Shown here: positions 33,111 through 47,589 of the stretch, piece by piece
Numbering within the stretch: position 1 is the first letter of the stretch
How the letters are laid out: every line of letters begins with the position of its first letter
Assembly (NCBI GenBank): GCA_016806645.1
Contig: JACSYO010001618.1
Location: 1,260,501-1,324,500 of the forward strand
Reading direction: 5' to 3'
DNA length: 64,000 bases
Source of the DNA: Ophiodon elongatus
Lineage: Eukaryota > Chordata > Actinopteri > Perciformes > Hexagrammidae
The notes under the pieces: model-generated
What the model was told of the DNA's origin: nothing
The model's input: only the letters and a program-made list of their open reading frames with translations
Database searches by the model: none
Translations under genes and position numbers: made by a program

Positions 33111-33424
33111 CCTTCTCGCCACTTGATCCACAAGTGGAGTGCAAATCGTGTGAAACAATACTCTGGCTGTTGGGGTGAAAGTGTACAAAAAGAGTTAGAG
33201 CAGTCCTTTCAGCACCAGTGTGGTGGGAGACAACAGGAGAGTAATTATTTGGCTAGCCGGCAATGTCGGGGCATGAAAATAAGAATACAGTGGGAGGAAT
33301 AACACAGGGGCAGAGGACAGTGCTGGCTGTGGACCAACAACTCAGTCTCTGTGGACACTTTCTGACTGCATGCTGCTTCTTACTGTACGTTCTTCAAGGC
33401 ATACCTGTTTTTGAATGCCATAGA

Positions 33425-33610
33425 CAGTGGTGGAAGAAGTATAGCAGTACTGCAGTTTATAAATACTTTTAATGTTTAACATTTGCTTAAGTAAAAGTAC
33501 AAAAGTATATTCATCAATGAACATTAAATATACATACTGCTGTGTAGTATAATATATAATGATAGCTCATATTATATTTGTTGATAATATTTTAGATGGA
33601 AAACACCTGC
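33425..33610 (+). mobile_element. Family B terminal-repeat element, forward end
   Basis: Starts CAGTGGTGGAAGAAGTATAG, then TTAAGTAAAAGTACAAAAGT and ATATTTGTTGATAATATTTT, in the order I know for this abundant teleost non-autonomous element. An inverted copy of the same end is at 34690-34886. Confidence 0.65.
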
Positions 33611-34174
33611 TCTGAAATTACTGGTTAGGTTATGGTCAGAAGTACAACAAACTTAAAACGTTCAATAATCAGTAAAAGAAAATCAGTAATTTTGTGATAA
33701 ATTACTACAAAAAAGAGTGATGACAGTGAGGGAGGAAAGCTGAGAGTAAGAAAACAGCATGCTGCATACTCAAGAGGGCTGGCTGGATTTTACCCAGTGA
33801 ACTAATATTGTACATGTCATTGATCAACTGATTTTGACAAAGAAAAACACAAACAGACAAACAAAGTTTGTTTCAATTTATTCCCTCCAAGTAGAGAATC
33901 GGTGTCTGACATTTGTCCTTTAGTGTCTGCGAGTGTTTGATTGTGCCTCCGTGCACATTACGTGTGAAGAAAAAAGAAAAATCTGATTGGCTGCGCTGAC
34001 TGAACATGTGCAGCATACAAAGCTCTAAATCAGTGGTATTTGTTCACGTATTCTCTACTGAGGTGAATCGCTTGAATTATTCAGCTGCCGCACAGGACAC
34101 CTCCTGCCGTGATCCTCCTCCCTCCTCCATAGCCCTGCAGGAATGCAGGTATAGACTGCATCTGTGTGCGTAAT

Positions 34175-34175
<1 letters not shown>

Positions 34176-34244
<69 letters not shown>
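34176..34244 (+). repeat. (GT)34 microsatellite
   Basis: About 69 bp of uninterrupted GT between the two family B ends. Confidence 0.98.
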
Positions 34245-34246
<2 letters not shown>

Positions 34247-34689
34247 AATGTCACATCAATGAATCTGGAAAAAACGTGCCTGGCGAAAGTTGAAGCGAAA
34301 AGAGGTCACGAGTCGGTCCTTTCGCATCTTCTACACAATCAGAAATCACATTTCATAAATATTTCAGCGTAAACCACTATTATTTCGCCACTACTGGCTT
34401 TACTTTCCATTATAGATGAGTTATAAGTCATCAATAAAATCAAGTTTTGGGTTGCCTGGTTTTGAAAAATGTATTTGACTGTATTTATCCTGTGATGCAA
34501 CTGATTACATTTGACTAAACAGATCTATGTCCAAGTTGGAGGTACATTAAGAATAGTACTATACTACTAATGTACCCAGCAGTTTACAAAGCATTTAATT
34601 TAATTAAGCATTGTCTTTTCGTCTCTTACATGTATTCGTTGGTGACAAACAAAGAATAATAAAATAATAAAATAATTCTGTAATAAAAT

Positions 34690-34886
34690 TTGACTTTGAA
34701 AGGAGACATTCTGCATAGTGAGTACTTTTACTTTGGATACTTTAGGTACATTTTGCGGATACTACTTTGGTACTTTTACTTGAGCATCATTTTTAATTCA
34801 GGCCTTTTATTTGTAATGGAGTATTATTAAATTAGGATTTCTCTACTTTTACTACTTTTAGTATCTAAATACTTCTTCCACCGCTG
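34690..34886 (-). mobile_element. Family B terminal-repeat element, inverted end
   Basis: Read on the minus strand it starts CAGCGGTGGAAGAAGTATTT and continues AATACTCCATTACAAATAAA, AAAGTACCAAAGTAGTATCC and GTAAAAGTACTCACTATGCA, the start of family B. Together with 33425 it makes an outward-facing terminal inverted repeat about 1.46 kb across. Confidence 0.7.
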
Positions 34887-34927
34887 CGAGTATTGTCATT
34901 ACATTTGCTTGTGAGAAGAAATATACA

Positions 34928-34975
34928 TCCATCCATCACCTGTAACCGCTTATCCTATTCAGGGTCGTGTAGGAA
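34928..34975 (-). mobile_element. SINE tail fragment
   Basis: On the minus strand: ACCCTGAATAGGATAAGCGG, TTACAGGTGATGGATGGATG. This is the 3' tail of the tRNA-like SINE family found at 56170-56380 (CCCTGAATATGATAAGCGGC). Confidence 0.55.
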
Positions 34976-35347
34976 GGGTGATTGGTAAGCTAGCTAAAAG
35001 GACAAAGCAAGGGTCATTATTATTAAAATATACATATAAAACATTAACAAATTATAAATCAACCATTCATACAACTAAAAAATGCTTCAAGAGTATAAAG
35101 AATGCCTTATTGGGACGTGCTACAAAAATATGGAATCTTGTCACAAATAAACACATTTCTTTTCGTCTTGAAAAATGAATAATGTCTAACACGGGATCAA
35201 ATAGAACTCCAGATGATGAACAACACAAATATCTTGCTTTCACACTCGAACATTCCTCGACAAAAATATCCGATACGTTAATTTCCTGGTTGTGCAATTC
35301 TCCCCAGTTTTCCTGCATCATTTAATAAATGAGTCTTAGAGATGCAA

Positions 35348-35369
35348 GTGTGTGTGTGTGTGTGTGTGT
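35348..35369 (+). repeat. (GT)11 microsatellite
   Basis: Short GT dinucleotide run. Confidence 0.95.
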
Positions 35370-38300
35370 CTGGGGGTTTCTTTGTGTGAGGTTATTACAT
35401 CACCGGGATAAATGATGACCTACGGGGCGGGCAATGCTCTGATGTAGAAACACATGCACGCTTAGAAGTTTGTGTGTGCGTGGGTCTGTGTGGGTGTTAA
35501 GAGCACCCACTGACCACATCTGCCCGACAGAAAAAGGCTCGACTGGGGAACATGTTGAAACCAACAGCGGAGCCCATTGTTTTCTTTAAATTTCACTGAA
35601 TCTGGCCTGCAGATACACAGAATTGTGTTACTGAACTGTGAGTGTGTGCACGCACGCTACGAGTGGGTTGGTTTTGTCTGTATGAGTGATTATAATGGCG
35701 TCGTTATTGTGTTTCTTGTCCTTGGAAAGCAGGCAGGAGTCTATTTTATCTTGTCCGTGTAATTTGAGAGCTTTGTTTTTACTTCATGCTGCAGCTTTCT
35801 TTTACCTCTCTCTTGTACCTTCTCTCGTTTCTTGCCCACCCACAGTTTCTCAATCAGGGTCTCCTGTAGTTTCTTCAACAGTCACCTTCTGCATTTTTTC
35901 ACACATCCATTTACAGGGCGTTTTGGGCTGAGAATAAAATGTGACCAGTAGTTTTACTAGTTAAAGTCAATCTGCAGGTAAAATGTTATTTTTAATATTT
36001 TTTTATTATTGCTAAAGCATCTTATTCTGCATCAACTGCATTTACAATAATGAGCTAAATTTGTGCCTTTTCAGTGTAAAGCAAAGCAATTAAGTACCTT
36101 TCTGTTAGCATTTCCATCTTAAGCTACTTTAAACTAAAATACTGTACTTTTTACCTCAATTTATTTTACAGCTGTGTTTTCTGGCTTCTTTTCAGATTAA
36201 GGCTGCGCATATTGAATATATTCGTTTATTAACTATGATGCATCATTTCAGGTTGTACTTCCCGCTAGTATATGAAGTTGTTAAAAATATGCTACACCTT
36301 GTCAACAAAATTCTGCTCACACAGATTGAGCTAACTGATTATTTAAGTTTTGATACATTAATGACATTTTACTTTAAATGCTTAATTTACTTTTACAGGT
36401 ACGCACAATTTGGGTTTTGGTATTGCGAAACATTTACTTACATTTATTACAAGCCACAAAACAAGAGCTTTGCATTTACCATATCCACAGTCAGCAGCAG
36501 CAAGTCACCACAGATGAATGTCATTGAATTTGTCAGTTTGCACAGAAATAATCTCTAATTTCACCTCCACTAAAGACATTTCAGGCTTAAAAAACAGCCT
36601 TTTAAAAAAAATGCGCTGAATTTGAGATCAATTTGTATTTTGTTTACAACATTTGGGAGGCTAGCTGAGGAGGGATTGTGAAATTGATCAGCAGTGTCAG
36701 CGCATTGTGGCTTTCAGTCATTAATATTAATACCAATATGCCAATGAACATGAAAGTACAGAATCCGACAAACTGAGCACTCCACTGAGCGTAGGGATGG
36801 TAATTATGAATTATTAATGGATGGGTTTATAAGAAGCCAAAATGTACACTAATTATACTGCAAATATCTTTTGGAAATAGATTTGAGATGACTATTATCT
36901 ATGCACGTTTGTATCTGCTTTGGTGCCCCGATGTCAATATTCTGTCATCCTCACTCCCAACAGCGCGTGACCAGCACGGCCAATTAGCCAGTATTGTTTT
37001 CATTCAGACTGAATGCAATGGTATTTGGTTTTCAGTTCACTAATCACTGAGCGTGACAAAGCCAAACAATCACAGGCAAATATTGAGCATGATTGCTTTG
37101 TAATAAGGTTCTCCAGGCAGAAGAAAACCAACATCCTCATTACTGCAAACCGTTGGCTTTGTCAGAAAAGACGCGGTGACTGTGGTAAAACCGTCTGATT
37201 ACGCCTGCTGTATTTCTGTGGAGGCCACGATCCGTCAGAAATAACTTGTGTGTGACAGGCGTTGACATCTCTGCCTTTCAAAGCACATTTTCTTTTTGTC
37301 TGACAGTAGTTCACAATGGGTTTTGCTCCTTTGTTTGACATTTTCTGTTTAATTTCTGCTGTAATCACATATTTGTAATCGCTAATGTCTCTATTGCAAG
37401 AAAACATGCCTTTTATTTGTGTTAATTCCAAAATGACTATAAGTTACGCCAGAGGCTCTGGTGATGTGTGCTTGACGTTTGTTTTTAACATCAGAGAAAC
37501 CATAACACAAAGGATTTGACAGAACTGTTCATGCACAGCAGGATATGCTCAACTTCAGGACGCTTGACTTTAAAAAGGTTAAACATTTCACAGTCTGAAC
37601 TCAAATTCAGTCTGTCTTTTATCTGTTTCTTTACAAAAGTAAGATGCACTGCCAGGATAGACGCCCTGCAGTCACTGTGGGTTTCAAGATTAGGTGTGTT
37701 CTCAGCATGAAAGATTGTGCTTTCCACTCCTCTCAATGTTTTATTCAGTGACTGAAAGGCTGAGATGGACACAGAGCTGAAGAGAGGCTTCTAAAAAGTA
37801 AAAAAATCTCTCTTGCTCAGACACCATTACATACTTCAACAACTGTACGGAGTGGACAATTAGATCCCACTGTGGCAGGGAGATGTGTAGGTTACAAGAC
37901 TTTTATATATCCGAGCATAAAATCGTTATCTGCGATTAGATGACCAGTCTTGAAAGTCTGATTTATCTCTCAGTGAAATGAAACTGAGATGAGGGATCTT
38001 CCTGGTTTGATGGTGGGTAAAGACGGATTGTCTGTCCACGGCAAGATGGAGAGAAGATTAATTATTGCAGACAACCCTGTCCTGGCTTGGCACAAATCAG
38101 ACTTCATGTGCACTTTATCCAGATGTCCATCTAGCTATTGCTTTTTTGTTTTTGTTTTTTTTAACCTATATCCATCTGGAGAGCTAACACAAACTATTTT
38201 AAATCTGCACACAAATACAGTCAAAAGGATTAGTTCAGGGTTGAGTGAGGTTTAGAAGAAATCCGCCACAAAATGGTGTCAGTGAAGCAACAGTCGACTT

Positions 38301-38380
38301 CGTCACTTGGCAACAAGTTCAGGTTCAATGTCTCTGTTCAGGCTCCATGTCGTTTCTCAGTTTGATGATAACATTAAACA

Positions 38381-38413
38381 GGCCCTCTCAGGGCCCTCTC
38401 AGGGTCCTCTCAG
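38381..38413 (+). repeat. Three tandem copies of an 11-mer
   Basis: GGCCCTCTCAG repeated three times, the third copy with one C to T change. Confidence 0.85.
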
Positions 38414-41400
38414 ACGGTGTAGCAGGAGCACCGAGGCGTGTCTTACTACACAGAAAGACAGACAGTTGGTTGGCGGCCATCTTTCAGTAGAAAATGATTC
38501 TTAAAGAAAAGGGTTCTTGATTCCAGATTAATCAGGACATTATTTTATGCCAGAAATGTTGCTGTTGAGTTTTTCAAATTGTTGCACGCTTTGAGCACCA
38601 CAAACTAGGTACCAGTCGGTTTCATATGTGGGAAGGGGGGGCTTCGGTTTTAATGGCAAAGAACTCTCAATCTTGTAAAATCAAAATTCAATTTTCTGCA
38701 GAGCAGGAAACACGGTTTAAATTAGAAAATTGGGTTAGCTGAATAATTGAAGTTATAATCCATAATCCTTATTTATATTCAATCAAACCCCCAAAACATT
38801 TTGTTCCATTAATGATCCGCATTTAGCCATTCAATATAGTTTTCATTAATGGCGGCGGAGGTTAAAATAGCATCCTACGCACGGGGAACCTTGAGGGGAA
38901 AATGCACACATGTAATCCAGAGTTACCGTTTGTAATTTCATCTCATTGACGTCAGCCTCGCTATTTTCTGCTCACTCTTCCACTGCTGTATCAGAGCCGT
39001 ATTAAGTTGTTGCGAACACAAACCATGAGGCAGTCCCAGCAAATCCAAGCCGTGGGCGACCTGGAATCAGACTTTGGTAGCTCATGGCGTGACAGAAATA
39101 GGAGACTTTGATTTGTTGCATTGTAAGAAGTTGCACCTGTTGCTCCTCTGTTGTATTTCTGACAAAAGTATCTGCTCAATTAATATTTTGTTGTTTCTGC
39201 GACCTGTAGAATGAACTGTGCTTGCTGTTACCGCGGAAACTACGGATGTCGTTAAATCAACCATTTACAGGATTATAATTTTGAAGGGCTTGGAGTCAAC
39301 AAAGACACTGGCAACTCACCAACCGTTAAAATCTACCTCGTAGAAGTCGTGTTCTGAGCTGCATCTAATTTCAGCATCATGAAAAGCTGTCAGGACAGAT
39401 TACACAACAACTGCCATGTGAGGCGACGCTTCCTCCCCTTATTCATGTCACATACATATTAACACATACAAATGAAAACATTATACACCGACAAACAACT
39501 TCACACACACACACACACTCATCACTATCTAATTGACGCAATCTAACTGTTTGAAAAGTCATCATCACTTCACTTATTGTTCTGCTTTTGTGTCGAGCGT
39601 GTGCGATGCGTGTGGTTCCATGTGTGTGCGCCCACACCGTCTCTTTGTCGTGACAACGCTTGGAGCATGGTGTTTAATTTTAGAGGGAGATAGAGACAGA
39701 GAGAGGAGAGAGGAAACAGGAACTGCTAATCCACCTATTGGCACTTTGCCTAAGACGAAAATTCACCAACACAAAGTTTCAAGTTACAACGTCCAGCTGG
39801 ATAAAATGGCAAACATAGAAGAGACAAATAGTAAATTATCCATTTACAGAGGTCGCCATTACTCCATTTAAAGCATTACAGCAAGTGCTTTTTGCAATGA
39901 TCTGACAAGTAGACACACACCAAGGCACTAAAAGGCACATGCAATAGCAACAGTGTGTGTCAGGGAGGATTTTGCTGTGCGACTTTAATGTTTTACTATA
40001 TTTTGTTGTTGATTGTCAGAGTTGTATTTAAAGTTAAAGAGAGACCATATTTCCCTTTGGAACTGATGGGCACCAAGAATGCCAGAGACACAATGAATGA
40101 TAGTTTTTGTGTTTTATCTGAAATAATCAACTGCCTGCTGATACGGTCCCCATGTCAACTTTTCTAAGCCCAAAATATGTCAAACATGTGAGTGATGTTC
40201 AGATCCCAATCCCAACAACAAACATTAATCTCAAGCATGAGAGTGACCAGTGGCTCAGCAGATTAAGGAACATATTGCGCTCTATTTTTGTAGAAATAGG
40301 CATACATCATATATATTTCTTTCAATTTTGCTGATCATGGACACAAGAGTGTTGTTGGCACAGTATGGTGCAATCTGAAGAAGTGGCTGGAGCAAGATGA
40401 ATACTTGACATTGCTCGTAGGAGGAATACATTATCAGCAGGTGGAGCTGAGACAGGCACCAACAATGCCGGATGATTAGAAGCAGCAGACACTTTCCTAA
40501 TGGGCCGTGTGGAGAGTCCAGTTGGCCTTGACTCAGAGAAAAACCCAAAGCACAAATGTACAGCACTCCAAATATTCCTCCAAGGACAGATGATGTCACT
40601 TTTATAAATTAGATGTGTGCAAACTGAATCAACCCACTCCTCAATCACACTAAACATGAAGATTCACAAGCATTTAAACATACTAGATGAAACGGATTCA
40701 TCTGATTTTTGAGAGGCCAGTGTGTGCATTTCCACCAACCAATCCATGCAATTTGCTTAATGTGCTTTCAAACAGGTGGATTTGATGCAGTGGAAAGCAC
40801 CATTTAATATTAAAATGGGCACCCAAACTCTAACGCATCAGGTGATCTAGATAAACACATATCCAGCAGAATAACTGCACTTAACTTGTTTGATTGCAGC
40901 TACAGAGAAAATACACCAAACAAAACAAAACTGCCAAAATGAGGATTTATTGTTCATTCATTTGAATCACAAGCTTTTAACCTGCACAAAAATGGTTCCC
41001 ACTGTGTCTCTCATGTTGCAGCTTGAAGTTATTACCTGTGTGATCTCCCTGTTTTCACCTCCAACCCTCTATCAGACAGAATCACAACTACCAAAACAAA
41101 CAAAACAAAAACTCTCAAACATCCTTTGCTGCTGAGTTTAAAATTATACTGCAAAGTAAAATATATTGATATACTGATAAAAACCCTGGGTGAAACCATC
41201 CTCCACCTCACCAGACCAAGCAGAGGGGTCTCACGAATAACTGTTTATTCAGACACCGAAGAGGGATGGGGTTTTAATATGGATGTCGTGTAGGAAACAA
41301 GCTTTTAAATTAGCATGACAATGTATGCAAAAATGAATTCTGAAGTTTAATTAAAAAAGTGTCTATGTAGTATAAGCACAGTGAGTATTGACAAAGCAGG

Positions 41401-41745
41401 AAGCCTTTGACATGAATCAGCTGGAGGCTAAATAACTAAAACAACTTTTTTTGTTAGTGAATCTGTCCACATCCTGCTAACCTGTGACTCTCCTGAGTGA
41501 CATAGTCATCATACCTAATGTTTGACTTGAAATTATGAAATATATCCATTTGGAATGTTTGTACAGGGATTATATGCTTGACTAGAAAAACAATATAGGG
41601 CATGCCATTGGGCGACTGTCTTTTTGTCCAGAGACCGGCATTGTTATTATTTACTATATAGTGAAGATATTTTTTTTTCGACACGGAAGTAATTTTACAG
41701 CTGCATAAAAACACTTTAATGCAACACTGGAGCACAAGGTACCGC

Positions 41746-42003
41746 TTAGTCAGAGGTTCCAACCTTTTAGTTTTTTGTTGCATAACCAGTTGAGACGAGT
41801 TCAACCGAGGATCGATCATTTTTCTTGTTTCCCTGTTTAAAGTAGTAATATAAACCGGTTATTTACCAGTTTGACAGTCTGATAAATTAAGCACAACTTT
41901 GTGCTGCAGAAATATGTTTTTTCTCCGTTCCTCCTCTGTTACACGCAGAACTATTGTGACACCTGTGGGGTCCTGACCTTCAGGTCGGGAAGCACTGCTC
42001 TAA
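41746..42003 (+). mobile_element. Small non-autonomous DNA element with hAT-like ends
   Basis: Left end CTTAGTCAGAGGTTCCAACC and right end GGTCGGGAAGCACTGCTCTAAG are imperfect inverted terminal repeats of the CAGnGGTTCCCAACC type that I associate with hAT-like elements. It is about 255 bp with no open frame. A clear 8 bp target duplication is not visible. Confidence 0.5.
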
Positions 42004-43796
42004 GGAGCGGCACAGTTTGAACAAAACATTTTGTATCTGTATCTTAAAGCTGCAAGAAACGAGGTTGGGAGCTTTTCGCTCGCCTCTCAACGAGACGCTG
42101 TTGTTCGGGACGGCCTTATCAGCTGTAACTGCTGTATGAGAGCAGTGCTGACTAGCGGCTGTGAGCTAACCTGTGGGGCACGCTCACGTGCACTAACATG
42201 CACTAACACGCACTAAAAGCATGCCGGCAGGCCAGCCGGCTATGTCATCAAAGCAAGGAGAAGCGACTTCCTTCTCTGCTCAGGTAGACATCACTCTACT
42301 ATATCTTTACATAGCAAATTATTGTTTACTGCTATATTACTGCTATTAAATGTTAAATATGGCTCCTTTATTCCAATAAACCCCTTAAAATGATTATATT
42401 ATATTGTAGGTTACTATAATCATGATTAAATGAATCACTAACACATTGGTATGTATAATAATAGGGAATATGGCTGAAGTGCTGTTGGGACTGGGATTAA
42501 TAAGTGTTGATGACACTTGGCTTCATAGAGGTTTACATTAGCAGTGTGTGGCAAATATAAAAGTAATCTTAGAGCCCTGCTATTTAAATTAACCCTATTA
42601 TCATCAGAGCAGTCCCTAAAAAAAGAAGCTGTTACTTTAGTACCATGAGAATACAACCCAAAACAAAATGCACCCTTGACCACTGTTATTGTTGTGTTGC
42701 ATGGCAATCGCAGTGCACCATTTTGTCGACAATATAAATGTGCTGGATGGAGCTCAGGTACTGTCTGTGCTTAATGTGGCAACAGTCTCCCAAATGCAAT
42801 TTGCATGGCTAAGCAGTCTGTCCTGTCTATGCCAGGATAAAATGTACTGAGGGATTATTCTTTGAGGCTACAGATACCTCATCCATGTCATGATGGCACG
42901 ATAATCCTGTCTAAAATGAGAGGAAAAAATATAAAAAAAAGAATCTGTAATCCATGATTTAATGTGTCTCCCTTCTGCAGAGAACACCTCCTGATCCAGT
43001 ACAGACTTGTAATGCATTTTTATAATGCACATGAATGGAAGTGGAGCAGTGCTCTTTCATCTGAATCAGTTATTATTATTGAAGGTCACTAATCCATTCC
43101 TAAATCCCCTCCCCCAAAAATACAAACCTCCGGGATTTTATTAATTTAGTTCAGATCTTATCTTTGACTGCAAATTTATGAAGCAACAAACAAACGATTT
43201 TTCTGAATTCCCCGTGAGATCTCGTAAGAAATCTGACAATAATAGCATCATACACTTCAAAAACTATTGCAGTCTAATACGAGTCCTGCAATACATCCTA
43301 CCTTCATGAAGGGTAAGAGAAGTCTTAGCTTCTGTGAAGATTAATGCATTGCAGGTCGTCTCTGTGTAACAGCTGCTAGAAATAAAATTTGAAATAAAAA
43401 CAGCACTCCAGGGCTTCTACAGATATTCCTACATTACCAATCCAGTGTAGCGTTGGATCCATATCTAACCAAGCTTCATCGCTTATATGGCCTCCAAGTT
43501 GTTGATAAAGTAACTGAAAAGATTATTCTGTCTCCCTTCACTGGTTCATTTTAAGTTTCAAACTCTCTATATCTGAGAGAGAGAGAGAGGGTGGAGGACA
43601 AAGATGACAAGAGAAGGTGTTAACAATGAGAGGAAAAGAGAGAGAGAGCTATGAAAAAGAAAGCTTAAGAGATCTCTTACATATACGAATGGATTTATCA
43701 GTTTAGTCTGTTGAACCGGTGAGAGGTGGAAGTAGCTTGTATTGGGGTTAATAGAGATTAAACATGAACTGCAAGATAATAAAAAAAAATATTATG

Positions 43797-43798
<2 letters not shown>

Positions 43799-43854
<56 letters not shown>
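43799..43854 (+). repeat. (CA)28 microsatellite
   Basis: Uninterrupted CA dinucleotides, 56 bp. Confidence 0.98.
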
Positions 43855-43856
<2 letters not shown>

Positions 43857-44065
43857 AGCACACACATACAAACCATATAGGCACATGTATTAGACATTAT
43901 AAGGAGGCTTATAATTAGATTGAACAAGTTAACCTGCAGCCCTTCATACAGCAGCAGAGCACAGAGAAAACGTTCAGTCATGATAATCGTCATGGTTTTT
44001 AATCTTACACATTGGTTTTTGTACAAATTAAACAAACAATATATAACGTACCAATTAGTGTGTTT

Positions 44066-44222
44066 AGACGGAGCCAGGCTAGCTGTTTCCACCTGTTTCT
44101 AGTCTTTATGCTAAGCTAAACTAACCTGCTGCTGACCCCAGCACATGAGAGACTTGAAAGCGTTATTGATCCTCTCATCAAACTCTATGCAAGAAAGCCA
44201 AAATGTCAAATTATTGCTTTAA
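44066..44222 (+). mobile_element. Teleost interspersed repeat, family C, forward copy
   Basis: AGCCAGGCTAGCTGTTTCCA, TAGTCTTTATGCTAAGCTAA, ACATGAGAGACTTGAAAGCG, TGATCCTCTCATCAAACTCT and AAAATGTCAAATTATTGC follow the family order; the inverted copy is in timp4 intron 3. Confidence 0.7.
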
Positions 44223-45659
44223 GGCGTGCTTTAAGGCGTGTTAGTTCACACTAACAACGGAGAATATCTCAGGGGGGAAATCCTACTAACTACAAAATGT
44301 GTCAACTGCACTCTAAAACACTAAAAACAGATTGCTTTTAATAACGACACAAAACTAATGCGTCTTGGAGTCACGTCATGCAGGAACTCTTGCCAAATGG
44401 AAACATCACAAACAATCCAAGGTCCTCCTGTTCTTTTGTGCAAGGACACAGCGGGATCACTCGTCTAAATAAAATAGACAGTTAGTGAAACACTGTGGGT
44501 AGTTTGTCAACATTTAAGGAAAGATCCAAAGCAAAAGACTCACTGGGAGTTGTTCGGCTCTGCACGAGCGCACACACAGTGCACGCACAAACACACACAG
44601 TCCCTTAATGTGGTTTCCTTCTTTCACCGTTCTGCATAATGGCTTGTCACATCATGGCTTTAGCAAAGACCTCTGCTTCCTTATGGTTCACTGCAACTTA
44701 TTAATTGCATCCTGTGACTCACCCGACATTGCTGTTGTGAGGGTGTGAATGTGTGTGTGTGTTTGTGTGTAGGTGTGTGTGTGTGTTGAGAAAGAGTTCA
44801 AAAGGACTATCCCACCGACTGAACAGAATGTCAATGAGATGTTGTTTTGTGTCCCTTCCTCTAAAAAAATTTGTTTATATAGAATTATTACAAGGAGAGC
44901 TACAAAATCTTCAATTCAGGGCTTTTAGTGTACGATTCAAGAGAGTTTTGGGGATTTATGAATGGCACATGGGATCCCAGAGTACACATGATACTTAACT
45001 TTAAGTTACATAGCAATGTGTGCAGCCAAAGAAGAGGTTAGAAAACACGATGCATACTAGAGAGGCGATGACAGCAGAGGTCCTCGTGTCCCACAAGAGC
45101 CCCAAACTTCAGCCAAAAAATAACAAAACAATAAAGCTCCAGTATGGTTGAAAGTACCGTCAAAATCTCATGAGAAATTTAGTTATTGGATGTGAAAAAA
45201 AAATCATTAAATAAGTACAGTTTTTATTCAAACTGAACCTCAAACATCATTATCTAAGGATTTGAATAGCATTGTCCTGGCACCAGATAAGATTTAAATG
45301 GGCATTTTATTTTGGTAGGTAGGTCTCATTCATTGATTTATTATCTTCCTCAATTAATCTTTTATGTACATTTTCTATGAAAAACACGTTTTAAATATAA
45401 CCATCAGGCCAGACTATGAGGCAGCAAGCGAGTAAACATAGATGTAAACAATGATGGATTTAAACAAATTTAAAAACTGACCTTTTTTACGAGGAATGAA
45501 ATGCATTCAATTGTTGGAGCTCCAGGACACACAGGCTTTGGATGCATTTTGGCGAGTAACACTGAATGTAATCATAACTCATCATAACTTTTGTTTCAAG
45601 AAAACTCCACAGGGCACCTTTAGGATGAAACATAAAAGCTGAGACAGTGTCAGCTGACC

Positions 45660-45915
45660 TGCTGCTTTGGGGAAATCTGTTTCAGAGCCAAGGAACCACT
45701 AAAGCTAAGCTTGATTATCCATAGTTTCTTTTAACCTGGACTTGGGAGCAGTTAACATTTGATTTGACTGACCTGATGGATCTGTGGGGTTTCAGAGGAC
45801 AATAAGGAGTCCGTTATATACTCCGGCACCATGCAAGACCACGCAAGGCCTTCATTGAATGTGATTAACAGTACGTTGAAATTAATTCTAATAAGATTCG
45901 GATAATGTGTAAAAA
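45660..45915. mobile_element. Probable LINE untranslated-region relic
   Basis: ACCACGCAAGGCCTTCATTG and ATGTGATTAACAGTACGTTG, AAATTAATTCTAA resemble a block (…accacgcaaggcctt…gtgattaacagtac…) I know from abundant teleost LINE-related repeats. No reverse transcriptase reading frame remains. Orientation and limits are uncertain. Confidence 0.4.
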
Positions 45916-47589
45916 AAAAATGACTCGTCACGACTCAGATCTAGTCCAGCTGTCACAGTGGTGGCTCTCTGAAGGGGGCCCTCGTCCCGTAGGCTTAAAG
46001 ACTACATTGGAACATTGGAACTGGGAGCAAAACCAAGTTTACATATTTTACCATTTTAATAACTTCTGATATTGAATTCTCATATTCTAATAACACTGAA
46101 TCAAATGAAACCACATCCTTCTCTAAATCTCTGGGGGAAACACATAACGTCCTTAAGAAAGAACTTTAGCCCCAAAAGGAATTAAAATACACAATGTTAT
46201 CAACTTTGTATGTTCTTTTTTATTTTATTTTTGTATGAGAACAAACAAAAACTTCCAATCTTTTTACATAAAAGCCATGATAATACAATAACCTTGGTGC
46301 ACTACTAGTAGTAATAGTAGGGATGCCAATATTTCTGTATGAGCACTAACAGTTTGCTGTACTAATCTAGTATTCTCTAAAAGCTCCGCTACATGCTACG
46401 CTGCAGGCTTTGAAATTCAATGTACAAAAGATATCAAACACATATAGGATGATAAATGTTGAGTTTTTTAGCAGAATCAGTGGCCACACTGTAGCTTCAC
46501 TTTAGAGATCTGCTGTACTCTCATTACTGAACCAACAATTAAATGTATTTGAGCTTTGAGTAATCAGGATATTAAAGGATAACATTCAACAACTAAATGT
46601 TGCATTCCTCCTTTCCTCTTCCATTGTGTCTTGCCACAGTGGTTGCCAGTTCGTTCTGTGCTGTGGTGCTTTAAGATTAATGTTCCGAATCTATGGTAAT
46701 CTTACGGGTAACGTTTAGCTTGTCATCTAAGCAGTGCTATAGCACAGGGTATACGCAGGTATACAACATATACCTACTTATTTTGCAGTCGGCATTGCGT
46801 ATTATGTTACCCACTAAATCCCCTCTTTTGCGCATCTTCGTTATACATTTTGTAAAGGAACTATAACATTAGGTAACTGGACCGTCTCTAATATTAACAT
46901 AGCTCCTCAGTGATTGAAGCTTTCTAAGCACCTTAGCTGAGGTTGTAGGGCCTATGGCTGCTGGTAGCTGTTGGTTTTGTTTAAATATGCTGAATTGTAA
47001 GTTTATGGGTTATTGTTGACGATGAAGCTAAGATAGCTGATGTGCTAACATCAGTTCTCACTTGTTGCCATGGTAAATATGAATGTATTCTGCAGCCTGA
47101 TGAATACAGCCGTGTCAGTGAGGCTAGACCTGGCAGACGCAACCTTCCTTTGTCACTGAGCACTTTGGATTGCTACTGGAGTGAAGCCGGGCGGTTACTG
47201 TCCATCTCAGCCATTTATCAGTTTTTTTCCACACTATCTGGCAACTACTAAGACTCTTGATCGCTGACCACGCAGAGATACCATGAGATACCAACGTCGT
47301 TATACTATTGGCTCACTCCCCTTGTTGGAAGCAGCAACCGAACGTCAGATATATTCCACAGAGATAAACAAAACATTAATTTTGGACCCGTCAACATTTT
47401 TTTATTGATTAATTCACATTATCATTTTTGTTTTTGGAAAAAGAATACTTTTATTCTAAACACTACAAGTATTTGTCCTCATAAAACTGTTATAGATACG
47501 ACCTTAAAGGCTCCACTGTGCACAAATAAAACACGGGTCAAGGTAATAGCTTAACACAGCAGCAGCATTTGGTGCACACTTACAGTGGA

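Noticed and set aside
42027..42375. Possible further interspersed repeat (gctgcaagaaacgaggttggg ... atatggctcctttatt)
   Set aside because: It has the feel of a fish repeat, with short GCACTAACA tandem units, but I could not match enough landmarks to call a family.
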